DNA of 12,568 nucleotides from contig VBBE01000081.1 of the NCBI GenBank assembly GCA_005884605.1, positions 1-12,568 of the forward strand. Direction: 5' to 3'. This DNA is from Candidatus Bathyarchaeota archaeon. GTDB taxonomy: Archaea; Thermoproteota; Bathyarchaeia; 40CM-2-53-6. Below the pieces are notes generated by a model. That model did not search any database, had not been told where the DNA came from, and was given only the letters and a program-made list of their open reading frames with translations. Position 1 is the stretch's first letter. Each line of letters begins with the position of its first letter. This document shows, in pieces, positions 6,105 through 12,568 of the stretch. The translations under genes and the position numbers were made by a program.

Positions 6105-6788
6105 GTGGATCCTGTCCGGGTTCGCTTCTTGGTCGGCGGCCTCTTCCTAGTGGGACTCGCCTTGTTCAATTTCGTCACATACACTAACACCAGTTCCACG
6201 CAATCTACCTTCAACATCCTCTCGGGACAGTATGAATATCTAGCAACCACACGTAGTCCCGGCGATTCGATCAGCGGCGCATTTCAAGAAGGCTCAGGGA
6301 GTCTAGTCAGCTTCTACATTCTAAGCAGTGCCCAGTTTGCCTCATTCCAGACCGGGGCCTCCCTCAATAGCATGTATTCCATTCAGGACGTTGCATCGAG
6401 CCCCATTTCTTTCGCCTTCACCCTGCAGGATACGTATTACATCGTGTTCCGTCATGGAAGCGGCCTCTTCAACAGCACAGAGACGGTCGACTTCCAACGC
6501 ACCTACATAACCCACGACAACTTCCGGTTAGGACTTGGACTCTTCTTCCTCGCCTTCGCAGCAGTCGAGATTGTGATTGCGTTTCGCCCTAGAAAGGCCC
6601 CTCCGGTAATCCCTCCACCCCCTCCAGTCTCCTTTTACCTTCAGGGACAACCCACACCGACCCCCGCCGGGCAAACAGTGTCAAAAAGGTGCAGCTTTTG
6701 CGGTCAAGTTGTCGGAGAACAACTGAACTTCTGCCCCACCTGCGGGAATAAGCTGAACGATCAGTTACCGCATCAGGAGTCAACTTGA
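6105..6788 (+). CDS. Two-pass membrane protein with extracytoplasmic beta domain and C-terminal zinc ribbon
   Basis: I do not recognise a named family. The 227 residues show: a first membrane helix (about res 7-25, FLVGGLFLVGLALFNFV); an outside domain of about 115 residues rich in beta strands and Ser/Thr (SGQYEYLATT, SFYILSSAQFASFQ, DTYYIVFRHGSGLFNST); a second membrane helix (about 142-160, LGLGLFFLAFAAVEIVIAF); a basic stop (RPRK); a proline-rich linker with PPPPP (166-190); and a zinc ribbon CSFC...CPTC (Cys196, 199, 210, 213) on the cytoplasmic side. The outside domain loosely recalls emp24/GOLD-like domains, but this is only a resemblance. The layout, sensor-like domain outside and zinc ribbon inside, is frequent in archaeal envelope proteins of unknown role. 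GTG 6105 is chosen because it directly precedes the membrane helix and suits the TATA-like box. Confidence 0.78.
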   Translation: MDPVRVRFLVGGLFLVGLALFNFVTYTNTSSTQSTFNILSGQYEYLATTRSPGDSISGAFQEGSGSLVSFYILSSAQFASFQTGASLNSMYSIQDVASSPISFAFTLQDTYYIVFRHGSGLFNSTETVDFQRTYITHDNFRLGLGLFFLAFAAVEIVIAFRPRKAPPVIPPPPPVSFYLQGQPTPTPAGQTVSKRCSFCGQVVGEQLNFCPTCGNKLNDQLPHQEST

Positions 6789-6818
6789 AGGTCGTCGACT
6801 AATCTTCTGAGTTTCCGT

Positions 6819-6824
6819 TTTTTC
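6819..6824 (+). terminator. Oligo-T terminator after the zinc-ribbon protein gene
   Basis: A run of six T about 30 bp after the stop codon matches the T-run type of archaeal terminator. No strong hairpin precedes it. Confidence 0.4.
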
Positions 6825-6879
6825 CCCTTCGGAATTGTTATAGGAAGTGTGTCGCCCATCTCACGTGTCATCATTGCGC

Positions 6880-6902
6880 GGTCAAAGTCGGAGGCTTTGA
6901 CC
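6880..6902. repeat. Perfect 8-bp hairpin between convergent genes
   Basis: GGTCAAAG, a 7-base loop (TCGGAGG) and CTTTGACC form a perfect stem. It lies between the stop codons of two converging genes (6788 and 6963). There is no T-run right after it on either strand, so it is not a classic intrinsic terminator; it may still serve as an RNA end or a protein site. Confidence 0.45.
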
Positions 6903-6962
6903 TAGAATTTGATTACCATCTTTAGGTTACGGCAAAGTCTTGCTTCATCAGAGGAATGTCTT

Positions 6963-7751
6963 CTAAGGCCGCAGTCCAACAGTTAGCCGAATCGCATATC
7001 TCACCCCGATTCCATCTCCTATCACATAATCGTCGATGCCTCCGGGGTACATGAATTCGCCCCCGCTGAGATGGCTTGGTATCCTATCAAAGGACATCGA
7101 GTTCGCTTCGAAGGAACAGATAGTGGACGGGTCGAAAACTAGAACGAGTTCTTCAAAGCTCCGACCGACGGGTTTCCAAGCAGCGCTTATCTGCCCCTTG
7201 CCTTTGAGCTTACCGAGAGTCTCGTTGAATCCTGCCTTGTACACGGAGTTCCGGGTTTCTGTTCAAGATTACCCTCGCCTCTTTCGACGTAGCGGAGAAA
7301 GTTTCCAGACAGGGAAGCTCGCCGCTCTCGGCCGTAAGAGTCATCGTTGACTCATCACCTGGGATAGCGAGAACCGTCTTCTCGACCGATACATTGTGAG
7401 GCTTTGCTGGTGGCGAGAGTAGCATCAGAACAATCTCACACCCTTTGCCCACATCGAGCTCAAAGGCCGGAGCGATCACGTATCCTTCCCCATTTGAGGT
7501 AACAATGCCCGTACAGGGAAATTTTCTATTGGATCGAATTCCATAGTAATTTGACCTTGCTCAGTGGTATATTCCGCTCGAGTGGGTTGCGTCAACTCGA
7601 ATTGACAGTCCGACCTAGCAGCCTCATCGACACCTTGTATCCAAGAATAGACGAGTCCTCTCCCACGGAAAGCTCCCTTCAGACCCCCAATACCATACAC
7701 GGTTAAGGGGTCACGACCATCAGACCGGTCAAGCTCGACCCGATTTTTCAC
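6963..7751 (-). pseudogene. Hypothetical protein gene broken by two compensating frameshifts
   Basis: Three abutting open segments on the minus strand (7751-7476, 7479-7210, 7244-6963) look like one coding region of about 262 residues. The first and third are in the same frame and the middle one is shifted. Adding one A in the A-run at 7522-7525 joins MEFDPIEKFP to CTGIVTSNGEGYVIAPAFEL. Dropping one base near 7251-7258 joins ARVILNRN to SVYKAGFNETLGKL. The joined product looks soluble and beta-rich and ends with GDGIGVRYAIRLTVGLRP; I see no signal peptide, membrane segment or known motif, and no family is recognised. The start is GTG 7751. The gene is either recently inactivated or the assembly has indels at two short runs. 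It could alternatively be three tiny overlapping genes (the first two overlap by GTGA), which I find less likely. Confidence 0.55.
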
Positions 7752-7754
7752 ATA

Positions 7755-7777
7755 GCTGATCAGCCGCGTCAGCTGAC
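7755..7777. promoter_or_regulatory. Two adjacent 10-bp palindromes at the start of the frameshifted gene
   Basis: GCTGATCAGC (7755-7764) and GTCAGCTGAC (7768-7777) are both perfect palindromes, three bases apart. They begin four bases upstream of the GTG at 7751. Such placement would suit an operator for a dimeric regulator or a structured 5' leader. No TATA box is obvious behind them. Confidence 0.35.
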
Positions 7778-7855
7778 AACTCCTAAGGTCTCAAAGAAGA
7801 GGGTCTTGGTGATCTCGTAAACCCAACAGCATATCGGATCAATTCACTCAGTGGA

Positions 7856-7876
7856 TGGTGGGCCCGCCCGGATTTG
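7856..7876 (-). other. tRNA 3'-end-like fragment (possible att site remnant)
   Basis: Read on the minus strand, the 21 bases spell, in order, CAAAT (end of a T-loop), CCGGG (3' half of a T-stem), CGGGCCC (3' half of an acceptor stem), A (discriminator) and CCA. That is the exact layout of a tRNA gene's 3' end with encoded CCA, for a tRNA starting GGGCCCG. The bases just upstream do not continue the T-arm, and no 5' acceptor half or anticodon arm is found nearby. It is therefore not an intact tRNA. Integrases often use this part of a tRNA gene as core site, so it may mark an old integration end. A chance match of a GC-rich string is possible. Confidence 0.4.
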
Positions 7877-8038
7877 CCACCCCCGCGTTACCGTTGACCT
7901 GACACAAGGTTCTCTTCTCTCTGATCTGAAAGCCTCAGTTCCTGAACGACTCCTTCGAGGAATCGCGAACTAGTTCGACCCTTGGACTGACGGATGCCTG
8001 TTGGTAAGTTGGTAACACAGTTTCAGATGATCGCATGG

Positions 8039-8149
8039 TTACCAGAAAAGAGACCAATTAAAGTGGCCTAAGATCATGAAGGACTCCTGTCCGCGAATGT
8101 CCCACTTGTTCAGGCCCACGTCTTCCAATTTCTTGGTAGGTTGGGTCAT
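8039..8149 (-). CDS. Possible small ORF of 36 residues
   Basis: An ATG at 8149 follows GGGGAGG with only two bases between, so it has a good but very close ribosome site. The product starts MTQPTKKLEDVGLNKWDIRG and ends in an aromatic, hydrophobic tail (FMILGHFNWSLFW). No family is recognised. It may be the intact N-terminus of a decayed gene, since protein-like segments follow in other frames, or a chance ORF. Confidence 0.25.
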   Translation of the reverse strand: MTQPTKKLEDVGLNKWDIRGQESFMILGHFNWSLFW

Positions 8150-8236
8150 GGCCTCCCCTTTACCGCCTTAGCTCGTCAGAATACAGCATGCCCTGACTAG
8201 TTGTGGAACGGATCTAAGCGAAGTGTCTGTGTTGGG

Positions 8237-10813
8237 TTATCCACCGTACTCGAATGGGAAACTGTCCCTTCGCTTGGTGAAGTATCCCTTCCTCCATGCG
8301 AAAGCAACAACGCCGAGTGCTCCAACTGTCCCAATGACAGCGGTGCCCGTGGCGATGGTACGGCCGTTGGCCTGGAGCCATGTTGGTTTCACTTCAAAGC
8401 TCCCGAGGGCTGAGGCACTAACGCTGTTTTGCTGGGCGGTCGCGATTAGAGCATAAGTTCCCAGAGAGTTTGTACTCGGCACCTTGTACGATGCTTTGTA
8501 CACGCCCGTCGAGACAGATTGGAGTGCCAGGCTTCTACTTGTTCCGTTCGGAAATAGGATCGACAAGCTGATTGTCCCCGCCGGCATTGGACTACCATTC
8601 GACGTGGAGAGAACGTAGATAGCAGCAGTGTCCCCCGGGAAATAGATCGAGCCCACGCTGACAGTAAGCGACACTGTAGCCGGACCTGAGACGACGGTAA
8701 AGCTCGTCGACGCTTCCACTGGGATTGGGTACAGCTCTGCGTACGCATGGATCTGGTGCGGTCCAACCTCGGACAGGGGGACGTTGAACACGAAATCGAA
8801 TGCACCGGTGTTGCCTAGAGTTTCGAACCCAATGAACTGATCATCGAATGTCACTTCGACAGTAACAGAGATCTGGAATGGCCCAGAGGGGACCGCGAAG
8901 CCCGACCCTTGAACGAGGACCTTCGTTCCCACTGACCCTTGCGAAGGAGTGACCAGCAAAACAGGAGGCGGAAGGACCGTAACCATCCCGTCAGTCAACT
9001 GGTTGTTCGCGAGGTTCTGGTCGGTCGAAAGGAAGACACTCGCCGAGATCGTGTAGTTTCCAGCAGCAATCCCCGCTGTGTCCCAAACGACTTGGAAAAA
9101 GTATGGATATGGAGTCATTGGAACGTTAACACCGTGAAGCGCCGCGGCGACCTGCGAGTCGAAGCGGACAGTGATATCGACGTTCTCCGTCTGCTGCCCC
9201 AAGTTGATTAGTCCGACACCGACGAAGACCGGTTGGCCTGAGACCACGCTCTTCGGCTCCGGGTCAGTGTTGACAACCCCAACATCGTGAACCAATGCCT
9301 CCACGACTGGGATGCTGTGATGCGCGGACGCGCTCAACCCCCCATTGTCAATTACCGTGAGCGTCACAGTATAGTTGCCTGCGTTACCATAGATGTGGTC
9401 TGCGAACAATCCGAAGCTTCCGCTCACATCTCCGAACGCCCACTGGTAAAATGTAAGGCTACCATCAGGATCGATACTTGGACTAGCGTCGAACGCGACG
9501 TCCTGTCCCACTCGGATAGGTCGGCCTGGATTTGGCACGCGAATAAGAAAGTCGGCAATAGGCGGCTCATCTGTCCTGTTCACAACGTTCACTACGACAC
9601 TCGCGAATCCTTTGAGGTTCGAACTATCCGTGACTGTTAGCGCAACATTGTAGTTGCCAGGAAGGGCAAAGGAGTGCTGGACAGTCGTCGTGTTTCCCGG
9701 AACAACGATCTGGGTGAGGTCTCCGAACGTCCAGTTGTACGATACGATGAACCCGTCTGGATCAAGACTTCCCGCGGAACTGAAGCTCACGGCTTGGCCT
9801 GGCACGGGACTGAAGGGATTGAAATTGATGGTAGCACTCGGAAACTCGTCGGCCCCTGACGGGACTGCTATCAGAGTCAAGACTGTCGAGTTGCTCACGA
9901 ATGGGCCGCTGAAAGCGTTGACATTTACAGTCCATGTTCCAGGCGTTGTATCAGCACGGGTGTGAATGGTGAGGTTGGCGAAAGCTATCGTCCCCGGTGC
10001 CAATGTTACTGTGTCAGGGAATAAGTTGGGCACTGGACAGATCCCAGAGCATCCCGTGAATACGAGCTGGATTGTGATGTTTCCGGAGAAACCCCGCTCG
10101 CTTATGAAAACCAACCTACTCGTATTCTCGAAGCCGATCGGGATAAGAAGAGGATTCGGGAATGCGATCAATCCGAAGCCGGGTCCCGGGCCCCAAATGT
10201 TCGTTTGCACTAGGCTCGCGCCAGCGAATGCGTTCCCTGTCGGTGTTTTGATGGCAAAATCGACGTGGAGCAGAATCCCGGTCGCTTGATCCCACCACGC
10301 GTTAACAAACTCCGTTCCTTGAGGGAGGACATGGGTGGCGTTGTAGATGTTGAGGGTTCTCACTGCGCCCGCGTACACCTCTGTGATCGTCGTATTGATT
10401 ATTGGAGCCCCAGGGGTCGTGTAGATTGGGTCGCCAGTGGTGAGATTCGCAGAGATGAACCAGAAGGTGATGTTCCCGGAGTCCGTGGCGACGCTCCCTT
10501 GAATTACATCCGAACGTGTGGTGCCGTTAGTGTAACTGAAAGTTTGATCGGCGGAAACGTTTGCTCCAGTAACGCTTGTAACGCTGAGGGTCGTGAAGTT
10601 TAGGTTGATGAACTGGTCGAACGGAGGCTGCGCAGGACCGGGGAGGTTCCATCTGCCAACCGTCTGGGCATAGACCGCTGTTTCCGCTGGCTTGACCCCA
10701 GGAGCGTAGGTTGGCGAGGCCCGTGCGGATGGCAATCCGGCAGCAAGGAATATGCCGGTTATTGCGAGGGTTAGTAAAATAATCTGCCCAGAGTCTAGCC
10801 TCATAAAACTCAC
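8237..10813 (-). CDS. Secreted, membrane-anchored multidomain protein with two PKD domains and a CARDB domain
   Basis: A cell-surface protein of 858 residues. In order: signal peptide (about 1-32; hydrophobic IILLTLAITGIFLAAGL, cut near ARA); an N-terminal domain of unknown type (33-215); a beta-sandwich of the CARDB/NEW3 kind with Cys255 and Cys259 (215-318); PKD 1 (326-412, SLDPDGFIVSYNWTFGD); PKD 2 (416-505, SIDPDGSLTFYQWAFGD); CARDB (508-614, from VHDVGVVNTDPEPKSVVSGQ to DQNLANNQ); an IPT/TIG-like domain (616-708, VTPSQGSVGTKVLVQGSGF); a macroglobulin-like Ig domain (712-808, YFPGDTAAIYVLSTSNGSPM); a membrane helix (about 818-839) and a short basic tail (RKGYFTKRRD). There are many N-glycosylation sequons (NxS/T). 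No catalytic motif is seen, so adhesion or S-layer association is likely. GTG 10813 fits the TATA-like box best; ATG 10804 (residue 4) is equally possible. Confidence 0.88.
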   Translation of the reverse strand: MSFMRLDSGQIILLTLAITGIFLAAGLPSARASPTYAPGVKPAETAVYAQTVGRWNLPGPAQPPFDQFINLNFTTLSVTSVTGANVSADQTFSYTNGTTRSDVIQGSVATDSGNITFWFISANLTTGDPIYTTPGAPIINTTITEVYAGAVRTLNIYNATHVLPQGTEFVNAWWDQATGILLHVDFAIKTPTGNAFAGASLVQTNIWGPGPGFGLIAFPNPLLIPIGFENTSRLVFISERGFSGNITIQLVFTGCSGICPVPNLFPDTVTLAPGTIAFANLTIHTRADTTPGTWTVNVNAFSGPFVSNSTVLTLIAVPSGADEFPSATINFNPFSPVPGQAVSFSSAGSLDPDGFIVSYNWTFGDLTQIVVPGNTTTVQHSFALPGNYNVALTVTDSSNLKGFASVVVNVVNRTDEPPIADFLIRVPNPGRPIRVGQDVAFDASPSIDPDGSLTFYQWAFGDVSGSFGLFADHIYGNAGNYTVTLTVIDNGGLSASAHHSIPVVEALVHDVGVVNTDPEPKSVVSGQPVFVGVGLINLGQQTENVDITVRFDSQVAAALHGVNVPMTPYPYFFQVVWDTAGIAAGNYTISASVFLSTDQNLANNQLTDGMVTVLPPPVLLVTPSQGSVGTKVLVQGSGFAVPSGPFQISVTVEVTFDDQFIGFETLGNTGAFDFVFNVPLSEVGPHQIHAYAELYPIPVEASTSFTVVSGPATVSLTVSVGSIYFPGDTAAIYVLSTSNGSPMPAGTISLSILFPNGTSRSLALQSVSTGVYKASYKVPSTNSLGTYALIATAQQNSVSASALGSFEVKPTWLQANGRTIATGTAVIGTVGALGVVAFAWRKGYFTKRRDSFPFEYGG

Positions 10814-10842
10814 GAAACCTTAGAGGTCCACAAGGAAAGCTC

Positions 10843-10850
10843 AGATATAA
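10843..10850 (-). promoter_or_regulatory. TATA-like box of the PKD protein gene
   Basis: TTTATATC on the minus strand is a near-consensus archaeal TATA element. It is centred about 33 bp before GTG 10813 and 42 bp before ATG 10804, giving a leader of roughly 8 or 17 nt. The core is nearly symmetric, so plus-strand transcription from it is conceivable. Confidence 0.55.
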
Positions 10851-10869
10851 AGAGGAGAGAAAAGTTGGG

Positions 10870-11238
10870 ATGAACGCTCTATCGTTTGGATCCGCTGGAT
10901 ATCGCGGGCAAGATTTCTGTAGCAGAAGTTTTACGCCAGCTTTCGATCTCTCCAAGAACGAAGACGAGTAAGATAGAGAGACCAAGGCGGTCATTAGGAC
11001 GTGCGCCGGAAACCCCGACCAAATCCTGACAAGAGAAGGTTTCACAGAAGGCGCGACGACCGTATCTTCTGCTGATAGTCTAGTGCAGCATCACTTCGAG
11101 ATCCTTTCGAGTACTCTAAGAGAAATCTTCAAAGACGAAGTGCAAGCAATGTCCAAGCGTCGAAGCTGGCTGGACGCACCAGAACTCGCGTCTTTCGTGG
11201 CCAAACCAACGCCTCCTATCTTTAGCCATAAGCCTTAA
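10870..11238 (+). pseudogene. Possible gene remnant with one in-frame stop
   Basis: ATG 10870 opens a 33-codon frame ended by TAA at 10969-10971. The same frame is then open for 88 codons to a TAA at 11236-11238. The second part contains a helical-looking, charged stretch (SLVQHHFEILSSTLREIFKD) and ends ASFVAKPTPPIFSHKP. Read through, it would give about 122 residues of no known family. The second part alone has no good start before GTG 11083 (51 residues). The frame could be a mutated gene or chance; the opposite strand also has protein-like stretches, which weakens the case. Confidence 0.25.
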
Positions 11239-11450
11239 CCGCGAAAAATAGTAACTTCAAGGCTCATGAAAATCCTTGCCAAACGCATCAATCTAGTCCG
11301 GATTATTCTTCTGAACACCAACGGGCCATTCGCAAGGTTCAGGCTCCCTAATCCTCACTAGTGTTCGAAAGTAGTCTATCCTAGGAATATGTGGACTTAC
11401 GACTCAAATATCTCTCTAGCCTACAACCCTGAGGGAAGGGATAGGCGACC

Positions 11451-12568
11451 CTGACGGGCTTTCGGAACAAGTTCAGACTTCTAGTTCTATTTCTTGTTCT
11501 TCTGGCACTCGCATTCAACCTGCCCCTGAGAATTTCAGGGGCCTCATCAGGGACGGGCGACAACCCGGTCCAGATTACGAGGACAGGTTGTCCGAACGCT
11601 CAGAACTGTTCATTTGGCAATTATCCCACAGAAAGTAGCTTCGCACTTCCCTACACCCAGCAGAAGATTCTCCAGAATCCGCGACCGAGCAGCAGGCAGG
11701 ACTTTTATGTGTTCTACGCCCAGAACGTGTCTCTTCCTGGAAGTGGCTGTACAAGCAACGGGGTGACCACAAATCTCTGCTATGAGTGTGTGTACTCCTA
11801 CAGCCCTGATGGAGTCACATGGCGGGTCAATCAGACCATCGGTTCAGGCGCTGCTGGCTTCGGTAACTTCTACATCAACTGTTCGGCAACCTACTATGAC
11901 GACGGTGCCAACAACCAGCTAATCGTCTACGTTGTGGCAGCGCGGAATGCTGGCTCGGTCAATGTGAACCATAACATCGAGTTCGTCGTAGGCACAGTTG
12001 CAGACGCGGCGGACGCAATCACTTGGGGGGCAGTTCAGACCGTAAGCAGTTCATCCTCGACCCAGAACTTCCAGTTTCCGGTAATACAAGTGGATCCGAA
12101 CGGGTATCCTCAGATAGCCTATTCTTGGGTTGACACCTCGGTCAACCGTCAAACAGTAGACCTCTGCAGTAGCCGGATGGTCCACCCAACATCCAACCCG
12201 TCCTGGACGTGTAACGGTGGCAACAACAACTTGCTCTTCAATGCTCAAACACAGGCAGCCCAGGCGGCCGCGTCTTTCATGCCGCAGCTTCAACCGGTGC
12301 CTGGGCACAGCGTCCTAGTCCTTCAAGGTCCATGCAGCCACATTGCTACATCCGCCTGTACCCCGGCGGTCTCTCTCACAGAGAGTGCTACCCTGGTTGA
12401 CTGGGACGGTACAATCCAGAACTTCAAACCGACCGCTACATTCGCATATCCAGCATTATCCTCGTCCGACCGACGCTCTAGCACGATAGACCGATCCACA
12501 GGCAATTTCTACTTGGCCTATCTCAACGGAACCGACGATAGGTTTTGGACCCGGCTCATGGCCAGCCC
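11451..12568 (+). CDS. Secreted Cys-rich protein with Asp-box (BNR-like) motif, partial, runs off right edge
   Basis: The frame is open from a TAG at 11442-11444 to the end of the window, giving about 372 residues. It begins with a clear signal peptide: a basic start (TGFRNKFR), a hydrophobic core (LLVLFLVLLALAF) and a likely cut after ISGASS. The mature part is rich in Thr, Ser, Asn and Gln and has at least 12 Cys, often close together (GCPNAQNC, CYECVYS), suggesting disulfides outside the cell. SPDGVTW (about res 118-124) fits the Asp-box of BNR/sialidase-like beta-propellers, and repeated VDxNGYPQIAYSW- and STGNFYLAYLN-like stretches fit propeller blades. No ATG, GTG or TTG exists between the upstream stop and the signal peptide. 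CTG 11451 is the only near-cognate codon and gives a well-formed signal peptide. It is divergent from the PKD protein gene; a role as surface adhesin or glycan-binding protein is only a guess. Confidence 0.75.
   Translation, partial: MTGFRNKFRLLVLFLVLLALAFNLPLRISGASSGTGDNPVQITRTGCPNAQNCSFGNYPTESSFALPYTQQKILQNPRPSSRQDFYVFYAQNVSLPGSGCTSNGVTTNLCYECVYSYSPDGVTWRVNQTIGSGAAGFGNFYINCSATYYDDGANNQLIVYVVAARNAGSVNVNHNIEFVVGTVADAADAITWGAVQTVSSSSSTQNFQFPVIQVDPNGYPQIAYSWVDTSVNRQTVDLCSSRMVHPTSNPSWTCNGGNNNLLFNAQTQAAQAAASFMPQLQPVPGHSVLVLQGPCSHIATSACTPAVSLTESATLVDWDGTIQNFKPTATFAYPALSSSDRRSSTIDRSTGNFYLAYLNGTDDRFWTRLMAS

Larger units (their letters stand above)
7752..8236. other. 485-bp stretch without a confident gene
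   Basis: It holds twin palindromes (7755-7777), a tRNA 3'-end-like fragment (7856-7876) and one small ORF (8039-8149). Several minus-strand segments of 20-45 codons look protein-like in alternating frames, for example SRFLEGVVQELRLSDQREEN (about 7960-7900) and CWVYEITKTLFFETLGVVS ending near 7775. None has a start codon or joins cleanly to another. This looks like decayed coding DNA rather than a plain spacer, but I cannot reconstruct a gene. Confidence 0.4.
10814..11450. other. 637-bp stretch between two divergent surface-protein genes, no confident gene
   Basis: It contains the TATA-like box of the PKD gene at its left end and a TATA-like CAAATATCTC (11405-11413) before the secreted protein at its right end. 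On the plus strand an ORF interrupted by one stop runs 10870-11238. A 31-codon ORF starts at ATG 11266. A further short frame starts at ATG 11389 and ends at TGA 11452, overlapping the start of the next gene. On the minus strand a start-poor frame carries a hydrophobic stretch (GLSILLVFVLGEI, about 10975-10940). I cannot support any of these as a real gene. Confidence 0.4.

Noticed and set aside
7856..7990. Complete minus-strand tRNA gene, possibly with an intron in the T-loop
   Set aside because: No matching D-arm, anticodon arm or GGGCCCG 5' end could be found upstream; only the 3' end matches.
9287..9640. 117-codon plus-strand ORF inside the PKD protein gene
   Set aside because: Antisense shadow of the CARDB and PKD coding frame; composition rich in Arg, His and Cys with no domain.
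10527..11045. 172-codon minus-strand ORF overlapping the start of the PKD protein gene
   Set aside because: It overlaps the conserved signal peptide and N-terminus of the PKD protein in another frame by nearly 290 bp; the product has no recognisable pattern and is a poor match to coding composition.
1..12568. CRISPR array, rRNA or IS element
   Set aside because: No regularly spaced direct repeats, no rRNA-like sequence, and no transposase or integrase motif seen on either strand.

Overview
The window reads most like a mesophilic archaeon with moderate G+C. TATA-like boxes lie about 28-38 bp upstream of several starts, leaving short or no leaders. There is a membrane protein ending in a zinc ribbon, and a large secreted PKD/CARDB protein with a single C-terminal membrane anchor. 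A soil-type lineage of Thermoplasmatota or Nitrososphaeria is possible, but the sequence alone does not settle the phylum or fully exclude bacteria.

Left block (1-3261): on the minus strand an ArsR-type regulator is followed by an FMN-dependent 2-hydroxy-acid oxidase, then by the first ~317 residues of a nonribosomal peptide synthetase-like protein that runs off the left edge. It starts directly with an adenylation domain and has the Pls/PosA look. Divergent from the regulator is an AHSA1/SRPBCC protein, the usual partner of such ArsR proteins. An 18-bp palindrome sits on the TATA box of the AHSA1 gene.

Middle block (3338-6788): small, mostly unrelated genes. They are an AT-rich orphan ORF, a frameshifted DUF4287 gene, a DUF1801 protein, a stand-alone bacterial-type 5'-3' exonuclease, a GNAT acetyltransferase with a TTG start, and a two-pass membrane protein with a cytoplasmic zinc ribbon.

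Decayed block (6789-8236): a gene broken by two compensating frameshifts, two adjacent palindromes at its start, and a 21-bp match to the 3' end of a tRNA (T-loop to CCA), which could be an old integration site. The rest is short open segments in changing frames.

Right block (8237-12568): an 858-residue secreted multidomain protein on the minus strand, a ~640-bp gap with an interrupted ORF, then the start of a Cys-rich secreted protein with an Asp-box on the plus strand. Both surface proteins are transcribed away from the gap between them.

The most notable candidate system is the left block: a Pls/PosA-like synthetase with an adjacent hydroxy-acid oxidase and an ArsR/AHSA1 switch in an archaeal-looking context. 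Two genes, the oxidase and the Cys-rich secreted protein, have no ATG, GTG or TTG that could give a full-length product; in each the best in-frame candidate is CTG.
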